A stretch of DNA of 64,000 nt, from contig NZ_RXMA01000021.1 in the NCBI RefSeq assembly GCF_003966125.1, positions 41,527 through 105,526 of the forward strand. The letters are read 5' to 3'. The notes under the pieces were generated by a model, which ran no database searches, was not told the origin of the DNA, and worked only from the letters and a program-made list of their open reading frames with translations. A program made the position numbers and the translations under genes. The DNA is from Azospirillum griseum. Lineage in GTDB: Bacteria; Pseudomonadota; Alphaproteobacteria; Azospirillales; Azospirillaceae. Below are positions 26,678 through 39,066 of the stretch, one piece after another. Numbering within the stretch: the stretch's first letter is position 1; each line of letters opens with the position of its first letter.

Positions 26678-27970
26678 ATGACCCTGAACGCTGACATTCC
26701 GGCTTCGCCCTACGCCGATCTCACACCGCCCTTGACGGCGGTGCAGGCGCTTGCCGAATCCAACCGCTGCCTGTTCTGTTACGACGCCGCCTGTGTGCGC
26801 GCCTGCCCCACCGGGATCGACATCCCGTCCTTCATCCGCTCCATCGCCACCGGCAATCTGAAGGGGGCGGCGACCACGATCCTGTCGGAGAACATCATGG
26901 GCGGCACCTGCGCCCGTGTCTGCCCGACGGAAACCCTGTGCGAACAGGCCTGCGTCCGCAACACCGCCGAGGAGCGTCCGGTCGCCATCGGCCGGTTGCA
27001 ACGCCACGCCACCGATCACCTCTTCGCCCGCAAAGGCCCCCATCCCTTCGCCCGCGCCGAGGCCACCGGCAAGCGCGTGGCCGTGGTCGGGGCCGGTCCC
27101 GCCGGTCTGTCCTGCGCCCACCGTCTGGCCAGCCTGGGCCATGAGGTGACGGTGTATGAGGCCAAGCCGAAGTCCGGCGGCCTGAACGAATATGGTCTTG
27201 CCCCCTACAAGATGGCCGATGATTTCGCCCAGCGCGAGGTCGCCTTCATCCTGGAGGTCGGCGGCATCACGGTGGAGCATGGCCGTCGCCTGGGCGCTGA
27301 CCTGTCGCTGGAGACGCTCCGGGCCGAGTTCGACGCCGTGTTCCTGGGCGTCGGCTTGGGCGGCAACAACCGCCTGAACATCCCCGGCGAGGAGCGCGAC
27401 GGCGTGGAGAACGCCACCGCCTTCATCGAACGGGTGCGGCAGGCGACCCCGGACGTCCCGGTGGCGGTGGGCCGCAGCGTCGTGGTCATCGGCGGCGGCA
27501 ACACCGCCGTGGACGCCGCCATCCAGGCCAAACGCCTGGGGGCGGAGGATGTGACGCTGGTCTACCGGCGCGGACGCGGCCAGATGGGGGCCACCGCGTG
27601 GGAGCAGGAACTGGCGCAGACCAACGGCGTGGTGCTGAAGACCTTCGCCGCTCCGGTCGCCATCGACGCCACCGGCATCACGCTGGAGCGCACGCGGCTG
27701 GAGGATGGCAAACTGGTGATGACCGGCGAGCGCTACAGCCTGCCCGCCGACATGGTTCTGAAGGCGGTGGGCCAGACGCTGGCGCGCGAGGCGCTGGACG
27801 GGCTGGCCCTGTCGGGCGGCAAGATCGTCATCGACGACGACCACCGCACCAGCCTGGACAAGGTCTATGCCGGGGGCGATTGCGTCGCCAGCGGCGAGGA
27901 TCTGACCGTTCAGTCCGTGCAGGACGGCAAGCTCGCCGCCCTGGCCATCCACCGCCACCTGACCGCCTGA
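26678..27970 (+). CDS. preT: NAD-dependent dihydropyrimidine dehydrogenase subunit PreT
   Basis: A 430-residue GltD-like flavoprotein, the electron-input subunit of bacterial dihydropyrimidine dehydrogenase. The N-terminal iron-sulfur part has CLFCYDAACVRACPTGIDI and CARVCPTETLCEQACV; the FAD site is VAVVGAGPAGLSCAHRLA (about 130) and the NAD site VVVIGGGNTAVDAAIQA. I set the start at ATG 26678; the open frame begins at 26528 but those 50 residues have no family similarity. It passes NADH electrons to PreA, encoded 15 bp downstream, to reduce uracil and thymine. Confidence 0.93.
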   Translation: MTLNADIPASPYADLTPPLTAVQALAESNRCLFCYDAACVRACPTGIDIPSFIRSIATGNLKGAATTILSENIMGGTCARVCPTETLCEQACVRNTAEERPVAIGRLQRHATDHLFARKGPHPFARAEATGKRVAVVGAGPAGLSCAHRLASLGHEVTVYEAKPKSGGLNEYGLAPYKMADDFAQREVAFILEVGGITVEHGRRLGADLSLETLRAEFDAVFLGVGLGGNNRLNIPGEERDGVENATAFIERVRQATPDVPVAVGRSVVVIGGGNTAVDAAIQAKRLGAEDVTLVYRRGRGQMGATAWEQELAQTNGVVLKTFAAPVAIDATGITLERTRLEDGKLVMTGERYSLPADMVLKAVGQTLAREALDGLALSGGKIVIDDDHRTSLDKVYAGGDCVASGEDLTVQSVQDGKLAALAIHRHLTA

Positions 27971-27985
27971 CACGGGAGCCGAACC

Positions 27986-29263
27986 ATGGCCGATTTGCGC
28001 AGCACCATCGCCGGTATCCGGTCGCCCAACCCGTTCTGGCTGGCGTCCGCCCCCCCCACCGACAAGCTGACCAACGTCGTCCGCGCCTTTCAGGCCGGAT
28101 GGGGCGGCGTGGTCTGGAAGACGCTGGGCGAGGATCCGCCCGTCGTCAACGTGTCCAGCCGCTACGGCGCGCATCTCGACAACGAGCGCAAGCTGATCGG
28201 GCTGAACAACATCGAACTGATTTCCGACCGCCCGCTGGAGGTCAATCTCCAGGAGATCATCCAGGTCAAGCGCGACTGGCCCGATCGCGCCATGGTCGTG
28301 TCCCTGATGGCGCGGATCGAGGAGGAGGCGTGGGCCGGGCTGGCCCGCCGCATCGCCGCCACCGGCGCGGTGGACGGGCTGGAACTGAATCTCGGCTGCC
28401 CGCACGGCATGTGCGAGCGCGGCATGGGATCGGCCATCGGCCAGGTGCCGGACATGGTCGAGCAGGTGACGCGCTGGGTGAAGAACGCCACCAACCTGCC
28501 GGTGATCGTCAAGCTGACGCCCAACATCACCAACATCCTGTGGTCGGCGGAAGCGGCCAAGCGCGGCGGGGCGGACGCGGTGTCGCTCATCAACACCGTC
28601 AACTCCATCGTCGCCGTCGATCTCGACGCCATGGCCCCCACCCCGGTGGTCGATGGCAAGGGCAGCCATGGCGGCTATTGCGGCCCGGCGGTGAAGCCGA
28701 TCGCGCTCAACATGGTGGCGGAGATCGCCCGCAACCCGGACACGGCGGGGCTGCCGGTGTCGGGCATCGGCGGCGTCACCACCTGGCGCGACGCGGCGGA
28801 GTTCCTGGCGCTGGGGGCGACCAACGTGCAGGTCTGCACCGCCGCCATGACCTTCGGCTTCAAGATCGTGGAGGACATGATCAACGGCCTGTCCAACTGG
28901 ATGGACGACAAGGGCTACGCCAACTTGGACCAGCTGTCGGGCCGGGCCGTTCGCAACGTGGTGAACTGGAACGACCTGAACATGAACTTCTCGACCAAGG
29001 CGGTGATCGATCCGGCCTTGTGCATCGATTGCGGACGGTGTCACATCGTCTGCGAGGACACCTCGCACCAGGCGATCCGCATCGACCAGGGCGAGGGTCG
29101 CCGCATCTTCACCGTGGTGAACGAGGAGTGCGTCGGCTGCAACCTGTGCTCCCACGTCTGCCCGGTGCCCGATTGCATCACCATGCAGCCGGAGGAAAAC
29201 GGCCTGCCCTACATGACCTGGCCCGAAGACCCCCGCAACCCGATGCGCGCCGCCGCCGAATAA
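27986..29263 (+). CDS. preA: NAD-dependent dihydropyrimidine dehydrogenase subunit PreA
   Basis: A 425-residue catalytic subunit. An FMN-binding dihydroorotate-dehydrogenase-like barrel (1-320) contains the LELNLGCPHGMCERGMGSA block with the active-site Cys and IGGVTTWRDAAEFLALGATN. The C-terminal ferredoxin domain carries two 4Fe-4S sets, CIDCGRCHIVCED and CVGCNLCSHVCPVPDC. With PreT it reduces uracil to dihydrouracil, the first step of the reductive pathway, whose later enzymes follow in the same operon. Confidence 0.95.
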   Translation: MADLRSTIAGIRSPNPFWLASAPPTDKLTNVVRAFQAGWGGVVWKTLGEDPPVVNVSSRYGAHLDNERKLIGLNNIELISDRPLEVNLQEIIQVKRDWPDRAMVVSLMARIEEEAWAGLARRIAATGAVDGLELNLGCPHGMCERGMGSAIGQVPDMVEQVTRWVKNATNLPVIVKLTPNITNILWSAEAAKRGGADAVSLINTVNSIVAVDLDAMAPTPVVDGKGSHGGYCGPAVKPIALNMVAEIARNPDTAGLPVSGIGGVTTWRDAAEFLALGATNVQVCTAAMTFGFKIVEDMINGLSNWMDDKGYANLDQLSGRAVRNVVNWNDLNMNFSTKAVIDPALCIDCGRCHIVCEDTSHQAIRIDQGEGRRIFTVVNEECVGCNLCSHVCPVPDCITMQPEENGLPYMTWPEDPRNPMRAAAE

Positions 29264-29318
29264 GCGCGCCGAGCAACCGCCGCCGGATCCCCGATATCCC
29301 GTTTGGGAGAGAGCAACG

Positions 29319-30581
29319 ATGTCTTATCCGCAGAATGTCGCCGTCAACGGTTCCCGCCTGTGGCAGAGCCTGATGGACATGGCCCAGATCGGCGCGACGC
29401 CCAAGGGCGGCGTCTGCCGTCTGGCCCTGACCGATCTCGACAAGCAGGGCCGCGACCTGTTCGTGCGCTGGTGCGAGGAGGCTGGCTGCACCATCAGCGT
29501 CGACAAGATGGGCAACATCTTCGCCCGCCGCGCCGGGCGCGACGACAGCCTGCCCCCGATCATCATGGGCAGCCATCTGGACAGCCAGCCGACCGGCGGC
29601 AAATATGACGGCGTTTATGGCGTGCTGGCCGGGCTGGAGGTGGTGCGCAGCCTGAACGACATGGGTTACGTCACCGAGGCCCCCATCGAGGTGGCGGTGT
29701 GGACGAACGAGGAAGGCTCGCGCTTCGCCCCGGCCATGGTGGCGTCCGGCGTCTTCGCCGGGGTGTTCGATCTGGACTATGGCCTGTCGCGCGCGGATCT
29801 GGACGGCAAGACGATGGGCGAGGAGCTGGCCCGCATCGGCTACGCCGGGGACCAGGAGGTCGGCGGACGCAAGGTCGGCGCCTATTTCGAAGCCCACATC
29901 GAGCAAGGCCCGATCCTGGAGGCCGAGGGCAAGACCATTGGCGTCGTCACCGATTGCCAGGGCCAGCGCTGGTACGAAATCACCTTCACCGGGCAGGAGG
30001 CCCACGCCGGGCCGACGCCGATGACCCGGCGCAAGGACGCGCTGCTCGGCGCGGCGCGGGTGGTGGACGCGGTCAACCGCATCGGCTTGAAATACGGCCC
30101 GGCGGCCTGCGCCACCGTCGGGCTGATGCAGATTCACCCGAACTCCCGCAACGTCATTCCGGGCCGGGTCTTCTTCACCGTCGATTTCCGCCATCCGAAG
30201 GATGAGATCCTGGCCGCGATGGACGCCGAATTGCGGGCGGCGGTGGACGACATCGCCAGCGGCATCGGGCTGGAGAGCGACTTCAAGCAAATCTGGTACT
30301 ACGCCCCCATCCAGTTCGACGCCGATTGCGTGAAAGCGGTGCGCAACGGGGTGGAGCGCACCGGCTATTCCTTCCGCGACATCATTTCCGGGGCCGGTCA
30401 CGACGCCTGTTATCTGTCGAAGGTCGCGCCGACCGGCATGGTCTTCATCCCCTGCATCGACGGCATCAGCCACAACGAGATCGAGGAGACGACGCCGGAA
30501 TGGTCCACGGCGGGCTGCGAGGTTCTGCTGCACGCCGTGCTGGAACGGGCAAACGCCGAGCGATCCCCGGCGGCGGCGTGA
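29319..30581 (+). CDS. Zn-dependent N-carbamoyl-beta-alanine amidohydrolase (M20-like hydantoinase/carbamoylase family)
   Basis: A 420-residue binuclear metal hydrolase after a GGGAGAG site. Metal ligands are visible in IMGSHLDSQPTGGKYDG (His, Asp), WTNEEGSRF (Glu), EAHIEQGPILE (His) and GISHNEIEET (His). The family includes beta-ureidopropionase, allantoate amidohydrolase and L-carbamoylases. Its place between preTA and a dihydropyrimidinase points to the third step of reductive pyrimidine breakdown: N-carbamoyl-beta-alanine to beta-alanine, ammonia and CO2 (PydC-type role). Confidence 0.9.
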   Translation: MSYPQNVAVNGSRLWQSLMDMAQIGATPKGGVCRLALTDLDKQGRDLFVRWCEEAGCTISVDKMGNIFARRAGRDDSLPPIIMGSHLDSQPTGGKYDGVYGVLAGLEVVRSLNDMGYVTEAPIEVAVWTNEEGSRFAPAMVASGVFAGVFDLDYGLSRADLDGKTMGEELARIGYAGDQEVGGRKVGAYFEAHIEQGPILEAEGKTIGVVTDCQGQRWYEITFTGQEAHAGPTPMTRRKDALLGAARVVDAVNRIGLKYGPAACATVGLMQIHPNSRNVIPGRVFFTVDFRHPKDEILAAMDAELRAAVDDIASGIGLESDFKQIWYYAPIQFDADCVKAVRNGVERTGYSFRDIISGAGHDACYLSKVAPTGMVFIPCIDGISHNEIEETTPEWSTAGCEVLLHAVLERANAERSPAAA

Positions 30582-30653
30582 TACAGTCCCTCTCTCTGCG
30601 CCCCTCTTCCCCACGGGGGAGGGGGCGTCACGGATGATGGACGAAGGTTGGTG

Positions 30654-32802
<2,149 letters not shown>

Positions 32803-32851
32803 CTGCGACCGCGTGATGGGAGCGCGCACCATGCTCCCGGCGTGAGTCTCG

Positions 32852-32885
32852 GTGCGAAGGGGCGGCGGGTGCCGCCCCTTCGCAC
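32852..32885 (+). terminator. Terminator of the pyrimidine operon
   Basis: A perfect 15-bp stem (GTGCGAAGGGGCGGC at 32852-32866, complement at 32871-32885) with a GGGT loop, 50 bases past the dihydropyrimidinase stop. No T-run follows, but the stem is very stable. Confidence 0.7.
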
Positions 32886-32963
32886 TGGATCAACCCGCAA
32901 GTTTGGCCCGACGCTCCCAACCGGGTCCGGTGGAACGGCGATCCGACCTCTCACCCGATGGCG

Positions 32964-33656
32964 GGGCACCGTCAACTTGTTTGGACTGCGGATGGAGGAA
33001 GGCACGCGGAAGCCCGCCAGGATAACGGCGGTCGGATTACGCCGCGAGCCGGGCGCCGACGACCTCTGCCCAGGTCTCGAAGGCCTGGGCGCGGGCGGCT
33101 TGAGGGTCGGCAACGAGGCGGTGGTCTCGGCGACGGTGGAAGAGGTTCGCGATCGGATCGTGGATGGAGGGAAAACGTTGAACGTGGCGAGCCGACTTGA
33201 CGCGCTTCATTTGGCGCTCTCGTCGCCTCGTTGGCTGGTGGGAGTTCTCGGCGTGATTGTTGATGCCCTTGTATTGTTGATGCCCTTGTGTTTCCGGTGC
33301 TCGACGCCCGGCATGATATCGCGCTTGGCGGCGGCGTAGCTCTTGAGCGTGTCCATCACCATGACCTGCGGTGCCCGGCACTGGCCTTTCAACAGCTTGC
33401 GCAGCAGGCGTCTGGCCGCCTTAGGTCGCGTCAGCTTTGGACCAGCACGAAGCCATCTCGGTCGACCGCCCGCCAGCATCTCTTCGACCATCCGCAGGCT
33501 CAATGGGTACCGGTAGTACAGTCAAACGGCCGTCACGATGATTTCGCCAGGATGGTGGTAGCCGGCAAAGCGGGGACCGAAGTGCGTTGTCATTCCCCCA
33601 CCGTCCCCAACCCGACCGCCTCCGGCAACCGCACCGCCACCACCTTGACGGCGCCC
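32964..33656 (-). mobile_element. IS6-family-like insertion sequence, copy 1 (inactive)
   Basis: The element is bounded by related inverted ends: GGGCACCGTCAACTTG at 32964-32979 and, on the other strand, GGGCGCCGTCAAGGTG ending at 33656. It holds a decayed transposase on the minus strand. At 693 bp it is shorter than the 833-bp copy at 39067 because of an internal deletion. No target-site duplication is visible. Confidence 0.75.
33037..33593 (-). pseudogene. Decayed IS6-family transposase (copy 1)
   Basis: Reading from ATG 33593, the protein follows the family N-terminus (GPRFAGYHHPGEIIVTAV), but TGA replaces the expected Trp codon before LYYRYPLSLRMVEEML. About 60 codons, including the first catalytic Asp, are deleted, and frames shift around 33280. 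The rest still shows DTLKSYAAAKRDIMPGVEH and the C-terminus TWAEVVGARLAA. It cannot make a working DDE transposase. Confidence 0.8.
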
Positions 33657-33842
33657 TCTGCTGGTTTTCACCATGCACAACGCCTGCGACCAGATCGAAA
33701 TCCAGGGGCAAAAAAACCGGTGCCGCGTCCGACCGCTCCGACGCAGGCTGAGACCGGCTGTTGCACGGCAACGCCACTTGTCAGGTCGCGGGGTTGATGG
33801 GACAGTGCCGCCCGCCCATCAGGAATCGCGTTGCCGCCGGAC

Positions 33843-34733
33843 ATGTCGGATTTCAACTGGAACGATCTGCGCTATTTCCTCGCCGTTGCTCGCGCCGGGA
33901 CCTTGACCACGGCGGCGCAACGGTTGCGGGCCGACCACACCACGGTCAGCCGCCGGATCAGCGCGCTGGAAGAGGCGCTGCGCGTCACCCTGTTCGAACG
34001 CCGCCCCAGCGGCCTGACCCTGACCGCCCAGGGCGAACGGCTGAAACAGACCGCCGAAGCGATGGAAAGTGCGGCCTTTCTGGCGCAGAGCATGGTCGCT
34101 GACGGCGACCTGTCGCTGTCTGGCGCGGTTCGGATCGGCGCGCCCGACGGCTTTGGCAGCTGCTTCCTCGCCCCGCGCATCGGCGGTCTGTGCGAGCGCC
34201 ACCCGGATTTGGAGGTGCAACTGGTCGCCATGCCGCGCGTCTTCAGCCTGTCCAAGCGCGAGGCTGACATCGCCATCAGCCTGTCCTGCCCGCAGGAAGG
34301 GCGGCTGTACGCCCGCAAGCTGACCGATTACCGGCTGGGCCTTTACGCCGCCGCCGCCTATCTTGACGCCCACCCGCCGATCACCGACCGGGCGGATCTG
34401 GTCGGCCAATCCTTCATCAGCTACATCGACGACCTGATTTTCACGCCGGAGTTGGATTACGTTCAAAGCATCGGCGAGGTGTCGCCACGCATCAAGAGCA
34501 GCAGCCTGGTGGCCCAGGTCAACGCGACCGTCGCCGGGGCGGGGCTGTGCATCCTGCCCGCCTTCATCGCCCAGGCCGAACCGGCTTTGCGCCGGGTGCT
34601 GCCCGAACAGGTGTCGATCACCCGGTCTTTTTGGCTGATCGTGCACGAGGACATGCGATCGCTCGCCCGCATCGCCATGACCGCCGATTTCATCGCCGAC
34701 GCGGTGCGGCGGGAACAGGCCCTGTTTCTCTGA
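33843..34733 (+). CDS. LysR-family transcriptional regulator
   Basis: A 296-residue LysR regulator: HTH region NWNDLRYFLAVARAGTLTTA and DHTTVSRRISALEEALRVTL, then an effector domain. The ATG at 33843 begins at the usual distance from the HTH; TTG 33831 is an in-frame alternative. It stands alone just right of IS6 copy 1, convergent to another LysR gene at 34887. Its target is not evident, though the beta-alanine genes at 35942 are close. Confidence 0.85.
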   Translation: MSDFNWNDLRYFLAVARAGTLTTAAQRLRADHTTVSRRISALEEALRVTLFERRPSGLTLTAQGERLKQTAEAMESAAFLAQSMVADGDLSLSGAVRIGAPDGFGSCFLAPRIGGLCERHPDLEVQLVAMPRVFSLSKREADIAISLSCPQEGRLYARKLTDYRLGLYAAAAYLDAHPPITDRADLVGQSFISYIDDLIFTPELDYVQSIGEVSPRIKSSSLVAQVNATVAGAGLCILPAFIAQAEPALRRVLPEQVSITRSFWLIVHEDMRSLARIAMTADFIADAVRREQALFL

Positions 34734-34886
34734 CATTGGCGGATGACCAAAATATTAAGAACGGGATTATTGATTCAACATTCCTCTGGTGTTGCCAGTT
34801 TCAATGATGATAACTGGTTTTCTTGATTTTCATGCATAAGCGGCTTTTCTGCACTCTCATCTTCTTGATGGGAACATGAGCGCAGA

Positions 34887-35810
34887 TCAAATGTTCTGTC
34901 TTGTCTTTTTGGGCACCGGGCGCGACAGCAAATCCAGAAACCGTTCCAACACCAGATTGGGTTGCGCGCCTTTCAACGTCACGGCGTGAAAGGTCACGCT
35001 GCAATGGTGACTGTCGGGCAACAGGGCGCGCATCGCTCCGCGTTCCACCCACTGGCGGGCGTAATGGGTGGGCAGGAAGCCGACGTAGCAACCGGTCAGC
35101 ACCAGAAAGGCCACGCCTTCCCGGTCGGTCGCCGTTGCCGTGGCGTTGAGCGCGTGGGGTTGCTGGGCCTGGGTTGGGGCGACGGCGTCGGCGGTCTCCA
35201 CCGCGTCGCGGGTGATGGTCTCCGGCGCGGCGTCGAACAGCGGGTGGCCCTTGCCGCAATAGAGTTGCGACTCCTCCTCATACAGCGCGAAACGGGCCAA
35301 ACCCGGCAGGGCGCGGCGGGCGGGGACGACGCCGATGTGCAAACGGCCGTCCAGCACGCCGCGCTCGATCTCGTTGGGCGGGATCATGCGGATGTTCACC
35401 CGCACGTCGGGGGCCTGCGTCTTCAACCCGCGCAGCGCGTCGGTCACGCGCATTTGCGGCAGGGTGACGAGGTTGTCGGTGATGCCGATGTTCAACTCAC
35501 CGCGCAGACGGCCATGGGCGGTGTTGATCTCGCTGCGAAAACTCTCCAACCCGGCGAGCAGGCGCAAGGCCGCCTCATAGGCCATCCGCCCTTCGTCGGT
35601 CAGCAGAAACCCGGCGCGGCCCCGGCGGCACAGGCGCAGGCCCAGACGGCGTTCCAGATCGGCCATGTGCAGGCTGATGGCCGCGCGGCTGATGTTCAAC
35701 TCCACCTCCGCCGCCGAAAAACCGCCGCACTCCACCACGGTTTTGAACACGCGCAGCAGGCGGATGTCGGCGTCGGTCACGGGGGACAGGGGGCGGGGCG
35801 GTTTGCTCAT
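34887..35810 (-). CDS. LysR-family transcriptional regulator of the beta-alanine genes
   Basis: A 307-residue LysR regulator with HTH block FSAAEVELNISRAAISLHMADLE split as VVECGGFSAAEVELNISRAA and the usual effector fold behind. It is divergent from the aminotransferase gene at 35942 (131 bp between), the classic arrangement for a LysR activator of catabolic genes. The control target is inferred from position; the ligand may be beta-alanine or an upstream pyrimidine product. Confidence 0.85.
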   Translation of the reverse strand: MSKPPRPLSPVTDADIRLLRVFKTVVECGGFSAAEVELNISRAAISLHMADLERRLGLRLCRRGRAGFLLTDEGRMAYEAALRLLAGLESFRSEINTAHGRLRGELNIGITDNLVTLPQMRVTDALRGLKTQAPDVRVNIRMIPPNEIERGVLDGRLHIGVVPARRALPGLARFALYEEESQLYCGKGHPLFDAAPETITRDAVETADAVAPTQAQQPHALNATATATDREGVAFLVLTGCYVGFLPTHYARQWVERGAMRALLPDSHHCSVTFHAVTLKGAQPNLVLERFLDLLSRPVPKKTRQNI

Positions 35811-35941
35811 GACGGCGGCTCGATAGGTAAGGAAACGCTAGACTGAAGTTTGAACAGTTTGGATTTAACCACATCCATGCGCCCGGCACACTGTCCGCGT
35901 TGTTGCCCTTTCATCGTGACGCAAACGCAGGAGACGGACGG

Positions 35942-37303
35942 ATGGCCCCCTTGGACAATGACCATGGCGCTGGACTGGACAAGGCGGCGGGCCTGACCCG
36001 CGCGGAGCTGGACGCCCATTGGATGCCCTTCACCGGCAACCGTGATTTCAAGGCGAACCCGCGCGTCATCGTGAAGGCCGAAGGGGCGTGGTATTGGGAC
36101 GCCCAGGGCCGCAAGATTTACGACAGCCTGTCGGGCCTGTGGTGCTGCGGGGCCGGTCACAACCGGCCGGAGATCACCCAGGCGGTGGCCGAACAGATGG
36201 GCCTGCTCGATTACAGCCCCGGTTTCCAATACGGTCATCCGGCCTCCTTCAAGCTGGCGCACAAGCTGGCCTCGATGACCCCGCCGGGGCTGGATCACGT
36301 CTTCTTCGTCAATTCGGGGTCGGAAGCCGCCGACACCTCGCTGAAGATGGCGCGGGCTTACTGGCGGCTGAAAGGGCAACCGTCCAAGACCAAGCTGATC
36401 GGGCGGTCGAAGGGCTATCACGGCGTCAATTTCGGCGGCATCAGCCTGGGCGGCATCGGCGGCAACCGCAAGCTGTTCGGCCAGGGCGTGGACGCCGACC
36501 ATCTGCCGCACACGCTGCTGCCGCAGAATCTCTTCACCAAGGGCATGCCCGACGAGGGGGCCGAACTGGCCGACGCGCTGGAGGAGCTGGTCGCCCTGCA
36601 CGACGCGTCGAACATCGCCGCCGTGATCGTCGAGCCGCTGGCCGGGTCCGCCGGTGTGCTGCCGCCGCCCAAGGGCTATCTGGAGCGGCTGCGCGCCATC
36701 TGCACCAAGCACAGCATCCTGTTGATTTTTGATGAGGTCATCACCGGTTTCGGCCGCATGGGGGCCGCCTTTGGTGCCGACGCCTTCGGCGTGGTCCCGG
36801 ACATCATGAACGTCGCCAAGGGCCTGACCAACGGGGCGATCCCGATGGGGGCGGTGGTCGCCAGCCATGAGATCTATCAGACCTTCATGGACAATGGCGG
36901 GCCGACCTACATGGTCGAATTCCCGCACGGCTACACCTATTCCGCCCATCCGGTCGCCTGCGCGGCGGGCATCGCGGCGTTGGATCTGTTCGAAAAGGAC
37001 AAGCTGGCGGACAAGGCCGCCGCGCTCGCCCCGCATTTCGAAACGGTCCTGCACGGGTTGAAGGGGCTGAAGCACGTCACCGACATCCGCAACTACGGCT
37101 TGGCGGGTGCCGTCACCATCGCCGCCCTGCCGGGCGAACCGGCGCGCCGCCCCTATGAAATCGCGATGAAATGCTGGGATGCGGGCTATTACGTCCGTTA
37201 TGGCGGCGACACGCTGCAATTCGGCCCGCATTTCCTGACGACCCCGGAAGACCTCGACGGCCTGATGAACGTCGTCGCCGACGCCATCCAAGCCACCGCC
37301 TGA
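35942..37303 (+). CDS. Omega-amino acid (beta-alanine):pyruvate aminotransferase
   Basis: A 453-residue class III PLP aminotransferase. Blocks seen: [74 protein letters not shown] and the PLP-lysine region [16 protein letters not shown]. This pattern is that of omega-amino acid:pyruvate transaminases, which turn beta-alanine and pyruvate into malonate semialdehyde and L-alanine. ATG 35942 has AGGAGA eight bases upstream. It continues the pyrimidine route encoded at 26.7-32.8 kb, although an IS element now lies between the two gene groups. Confidence 0.9.
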   Translation: MAPLDNDHGAGLDKAAGLTRAELDAHWMPFTGNRDFKANPRVIVKAEGAWYWDAQGRKIYDSLSGLWCCGAGHNRPEITQAVAEQMGLLDYSPGFQYGHPASFKLAHKLASMTPPGLDHVFFVNSGSEAADTSLKMARAYWRLKGQPSKTKLIGRSKGYHGVNFGGISLGGIGGNRKLFGQGVDADHLPHTLLPQNLFTKGMPDEGAELADALEELVALHDASNIAAVIVEPLAGSAGVLPPPKGYLERLRAICTKHSILLIFDEVITGFGRMGAAFGADAFGVVPDIMNVAKGLTNGAIPMGAVVASHEIYQTFMDNGGPTYMVEFPHGYTYSAHPVACAAGIAALDLFEKDKLADKAAALAPHFETVLHGLKGLKHVTDIRNYGLAGAVTIAALPGEPARRPYEIAMKCWDAGYYVRYGGDTLQFGPHFLTTPEDLDGLMNVVADAIQATA

Positions 37304-37307
37304 TCTG

Positions 37308-38837
37308 ATGCCCGCTTTGATGACGGACCAACCGACCATGACCATTCTTCCGCACCTGATCGGCGGCAAGACCGACGCCCCCGCCGACAGCCGCACCGCC
37401 GACATCGTCAACCCGGCCACCGGCGAGGTGACGGGCCGGGTGGCGCTCGCCTCCCGCGCCACGGTGGAGGAGGCGATCGCCGCCGCCGAAGCCGCCTTCC
37501 CGGCCTGGCGGGCCACCCCACCCGCCAAGCGCGCCCGCGTGATGTTCCGCTTCAAGCAGTTGCTGGAGGACAACGCCGACCGCATCTGCGCGCTGATCAC
37601 GCAGGAGCACGGCAAGGTGCTGGACGACGCGCGCGGCGAGCTGACGCGCGGGATCGAGAATGTCGAATACGCCTGCGGCGTCCCGGAATTGCTGAAGGGC
37701 GAGCATTCCAAGAATGTCGGGCCGGGGGTGGATTCCTGGTCGGAATTCCAGCCGCTGGGCGTCGTCGCGGGCATCACCCCCTTCAATTTCCCGGCGATGG
37801 TCCCGCTGTGGATGTACCCCATCGCCATCGCCAGCGGGAACACCTTCGTCCTGAAACCGTCGGAGCGTGACCCCAGCTCCGCCCTGCTGGTCGCCCAACT
37901 GGCGCTGGAAGCGGGCCTGCCCCCCGGCGTGTTGAACGTGGTGAACGGCGACAAGGAGGCGGTGGACACGCTGCTGACCGACCCGCGCGTGCAGGCGGTC
38001 AGCTTCGTCGGATCGACCCCGGTGGCCGAATATGTCTACGCCACCGGCACGGCCAACGGCAAACGGGTGCAGGCGCTGGGCGGGGCGAAGAATCACGCCA
38101 TCGTCATGCCCGACGCCGATCTGGACAACGCGGTCAGCGCGCTGATGGGGGCGGCCTATGGCTCCTGCGGCGAACGCTGCATGGCGATTTCGGTGGTGGT
38201 CGCCGTCGGCGACGCGGTGGCCGACCGTCTGGTCGAAAAGCTGGCGGTGGAGCTGCGCGGGCTGAAGGTCGGGGCCGGAACCTCGGCGGGCTGCGAGATG
38301 GGACCGCTCGTCACCCGCGCCCATTTCGACAAGGTGAAGAGCTACGTCGATCAGGGTGTGCGCGAAGGGGCCGAACTCGTGGTCGATGGCCGGGGCCTGG
38401 TGGTTCCGGGCCATGAGAACGGCAATTTCCTGGGCGGCTGCCTGTTCGACCGCGTGACCCCGGAGATGGTGATCTACAAGGAGGAGATCTTCGGCCCGGT
38501 CCTCTGCGTCGTCCGCGTCAAGACGATGCAGGAGGGGATGGACCTGATCGACTCCCACGAATACGGCAACGGCACCTGCCTGTTCACCCGCGACGGCGAG
38601 GCCGCCCGTTACTTCAGCGACATGATCAAGGTCGGCATGGTCGGCATCAATGTGCCGCTGCCGGTGCCGGTCGCCTATCACAGCTTCGGCGGCTGGAAAC
38701 GTTCGCTGTTCGGCGATCTGTCGGCCTATGGCCCCGACGGCGTGCGCTTCTACACCCGCCGCAAGACCATCAGCCAGCGCTGGCCGACCGGCGGTGTGCG
38801 CGAAGGGGCGCAGTTTGCGTTCCCGTCGATGAAGTAA
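37308..38837 (+). CDS. mmsA: CoA-acylating methylmalonate-semialdehyde dehydrogenase (malonate semialdehyde dehydrogenase)
   Basis: A 509-residue aldehyde dehydrogenase of the MmsA type. It shows [20 protein letters not shown], the NAD-binding [16 protein letters not shown], the catalytic Cys in [15 protein letters not shown], and [15 protein letters not shown]. It should convert malonate semialdehyde, made by the aminotransferase encoded four bases upstream, to acetyl-CoA and CO2. In-frame ATG codons at 37308, 37320 and 37338 are all possible starts; [13 protein letters not shown] at 37338 looks most like other MmsA N-termini, while 37308 fits coupling to the previous stop. Confidence 0.9.
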   Translation: MPALMTDQPTMTILPHLIGGKTDAPADSRTADIVNPATGEVTGRVALASRATVEEAIAAAEAAFPAWRATPPAKRARVMFRFKQLLEDNADRICALITQEHGKVLDDARGELTRGIENVEYACGVPELLKGEHSKNVGPGVDSWSEFQPLGVVAGITPFNFPAMVPLWMYPIAIASGNTFVLKPSERDPSSALLVAQLALEAGLPPGVLNVVNGDKEAVDTLLTDPRVQAVSFVGSTPVAEYVYATGTANGKRVQALGGAKNHAIVMPDADLDNAVSALMGAAYGSCGERCMAISVVVAVGDAVADRLVEKLAVELRGLKVGAGTSAGCEMGPLVTRAHFDKVKSYVDQGVREGAELVVDGRGLVVPGHENGNFLGGCLFDRVTPEMVIYKEEIFGPVLCVVRVKTMQEGMDLIDSHEYGNGTCLFTRDGEAARYFSDMIKVGMVGINVPLPVPVAYHSFGGWKRSLFGDLSAYGPDGVRFYTRRKTISQRWPTGGVREGAQFAFPSMK

Positions 38838-38850
38838 TAAACGGCAGTTT

Positions 38851-39066
38851 TTAAGGGGTTTGGCCGGGTGGTTTGCTGGACGATTTTCGGCGAAGCTGGA
38901 TCACTCGGCCCTTTCCCGTTTGTGCTTTGTTCCATTTCGTCAATGCGCCGAGAGCCAAGTCGCGACTGCGATCAGCGTACGTTCCCAGCTTGCTTCCCCC
39001 GCCGATCGCGTCGGTGATGGATGCGACTTCGGCGTTTGTGCATCCAGCTTTCAGCATTTCTGTGAC
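38851..39066 (-). pseudogene. C-terminal remnant of a tyrosine recombinase/phage integrase, cut by an IS element
   Basis: The reading frame VTEMLKAGCTNAEVASITDA then KLGTYADRSRDLALGALTKW is what follows the HxxR motif in tyrosine recombinases (pattern LAEAGCT..EIA.ITGH...Y.......LA), with the likely catalytic Tyr in GTYADRS. The left end of IS6 copy 2 begins at 39067, exactly where the HDLR part should be. The upstream part was not found to the right of the IS. It stops 13 bp from the mmsA stop. Confidence 0.7.
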
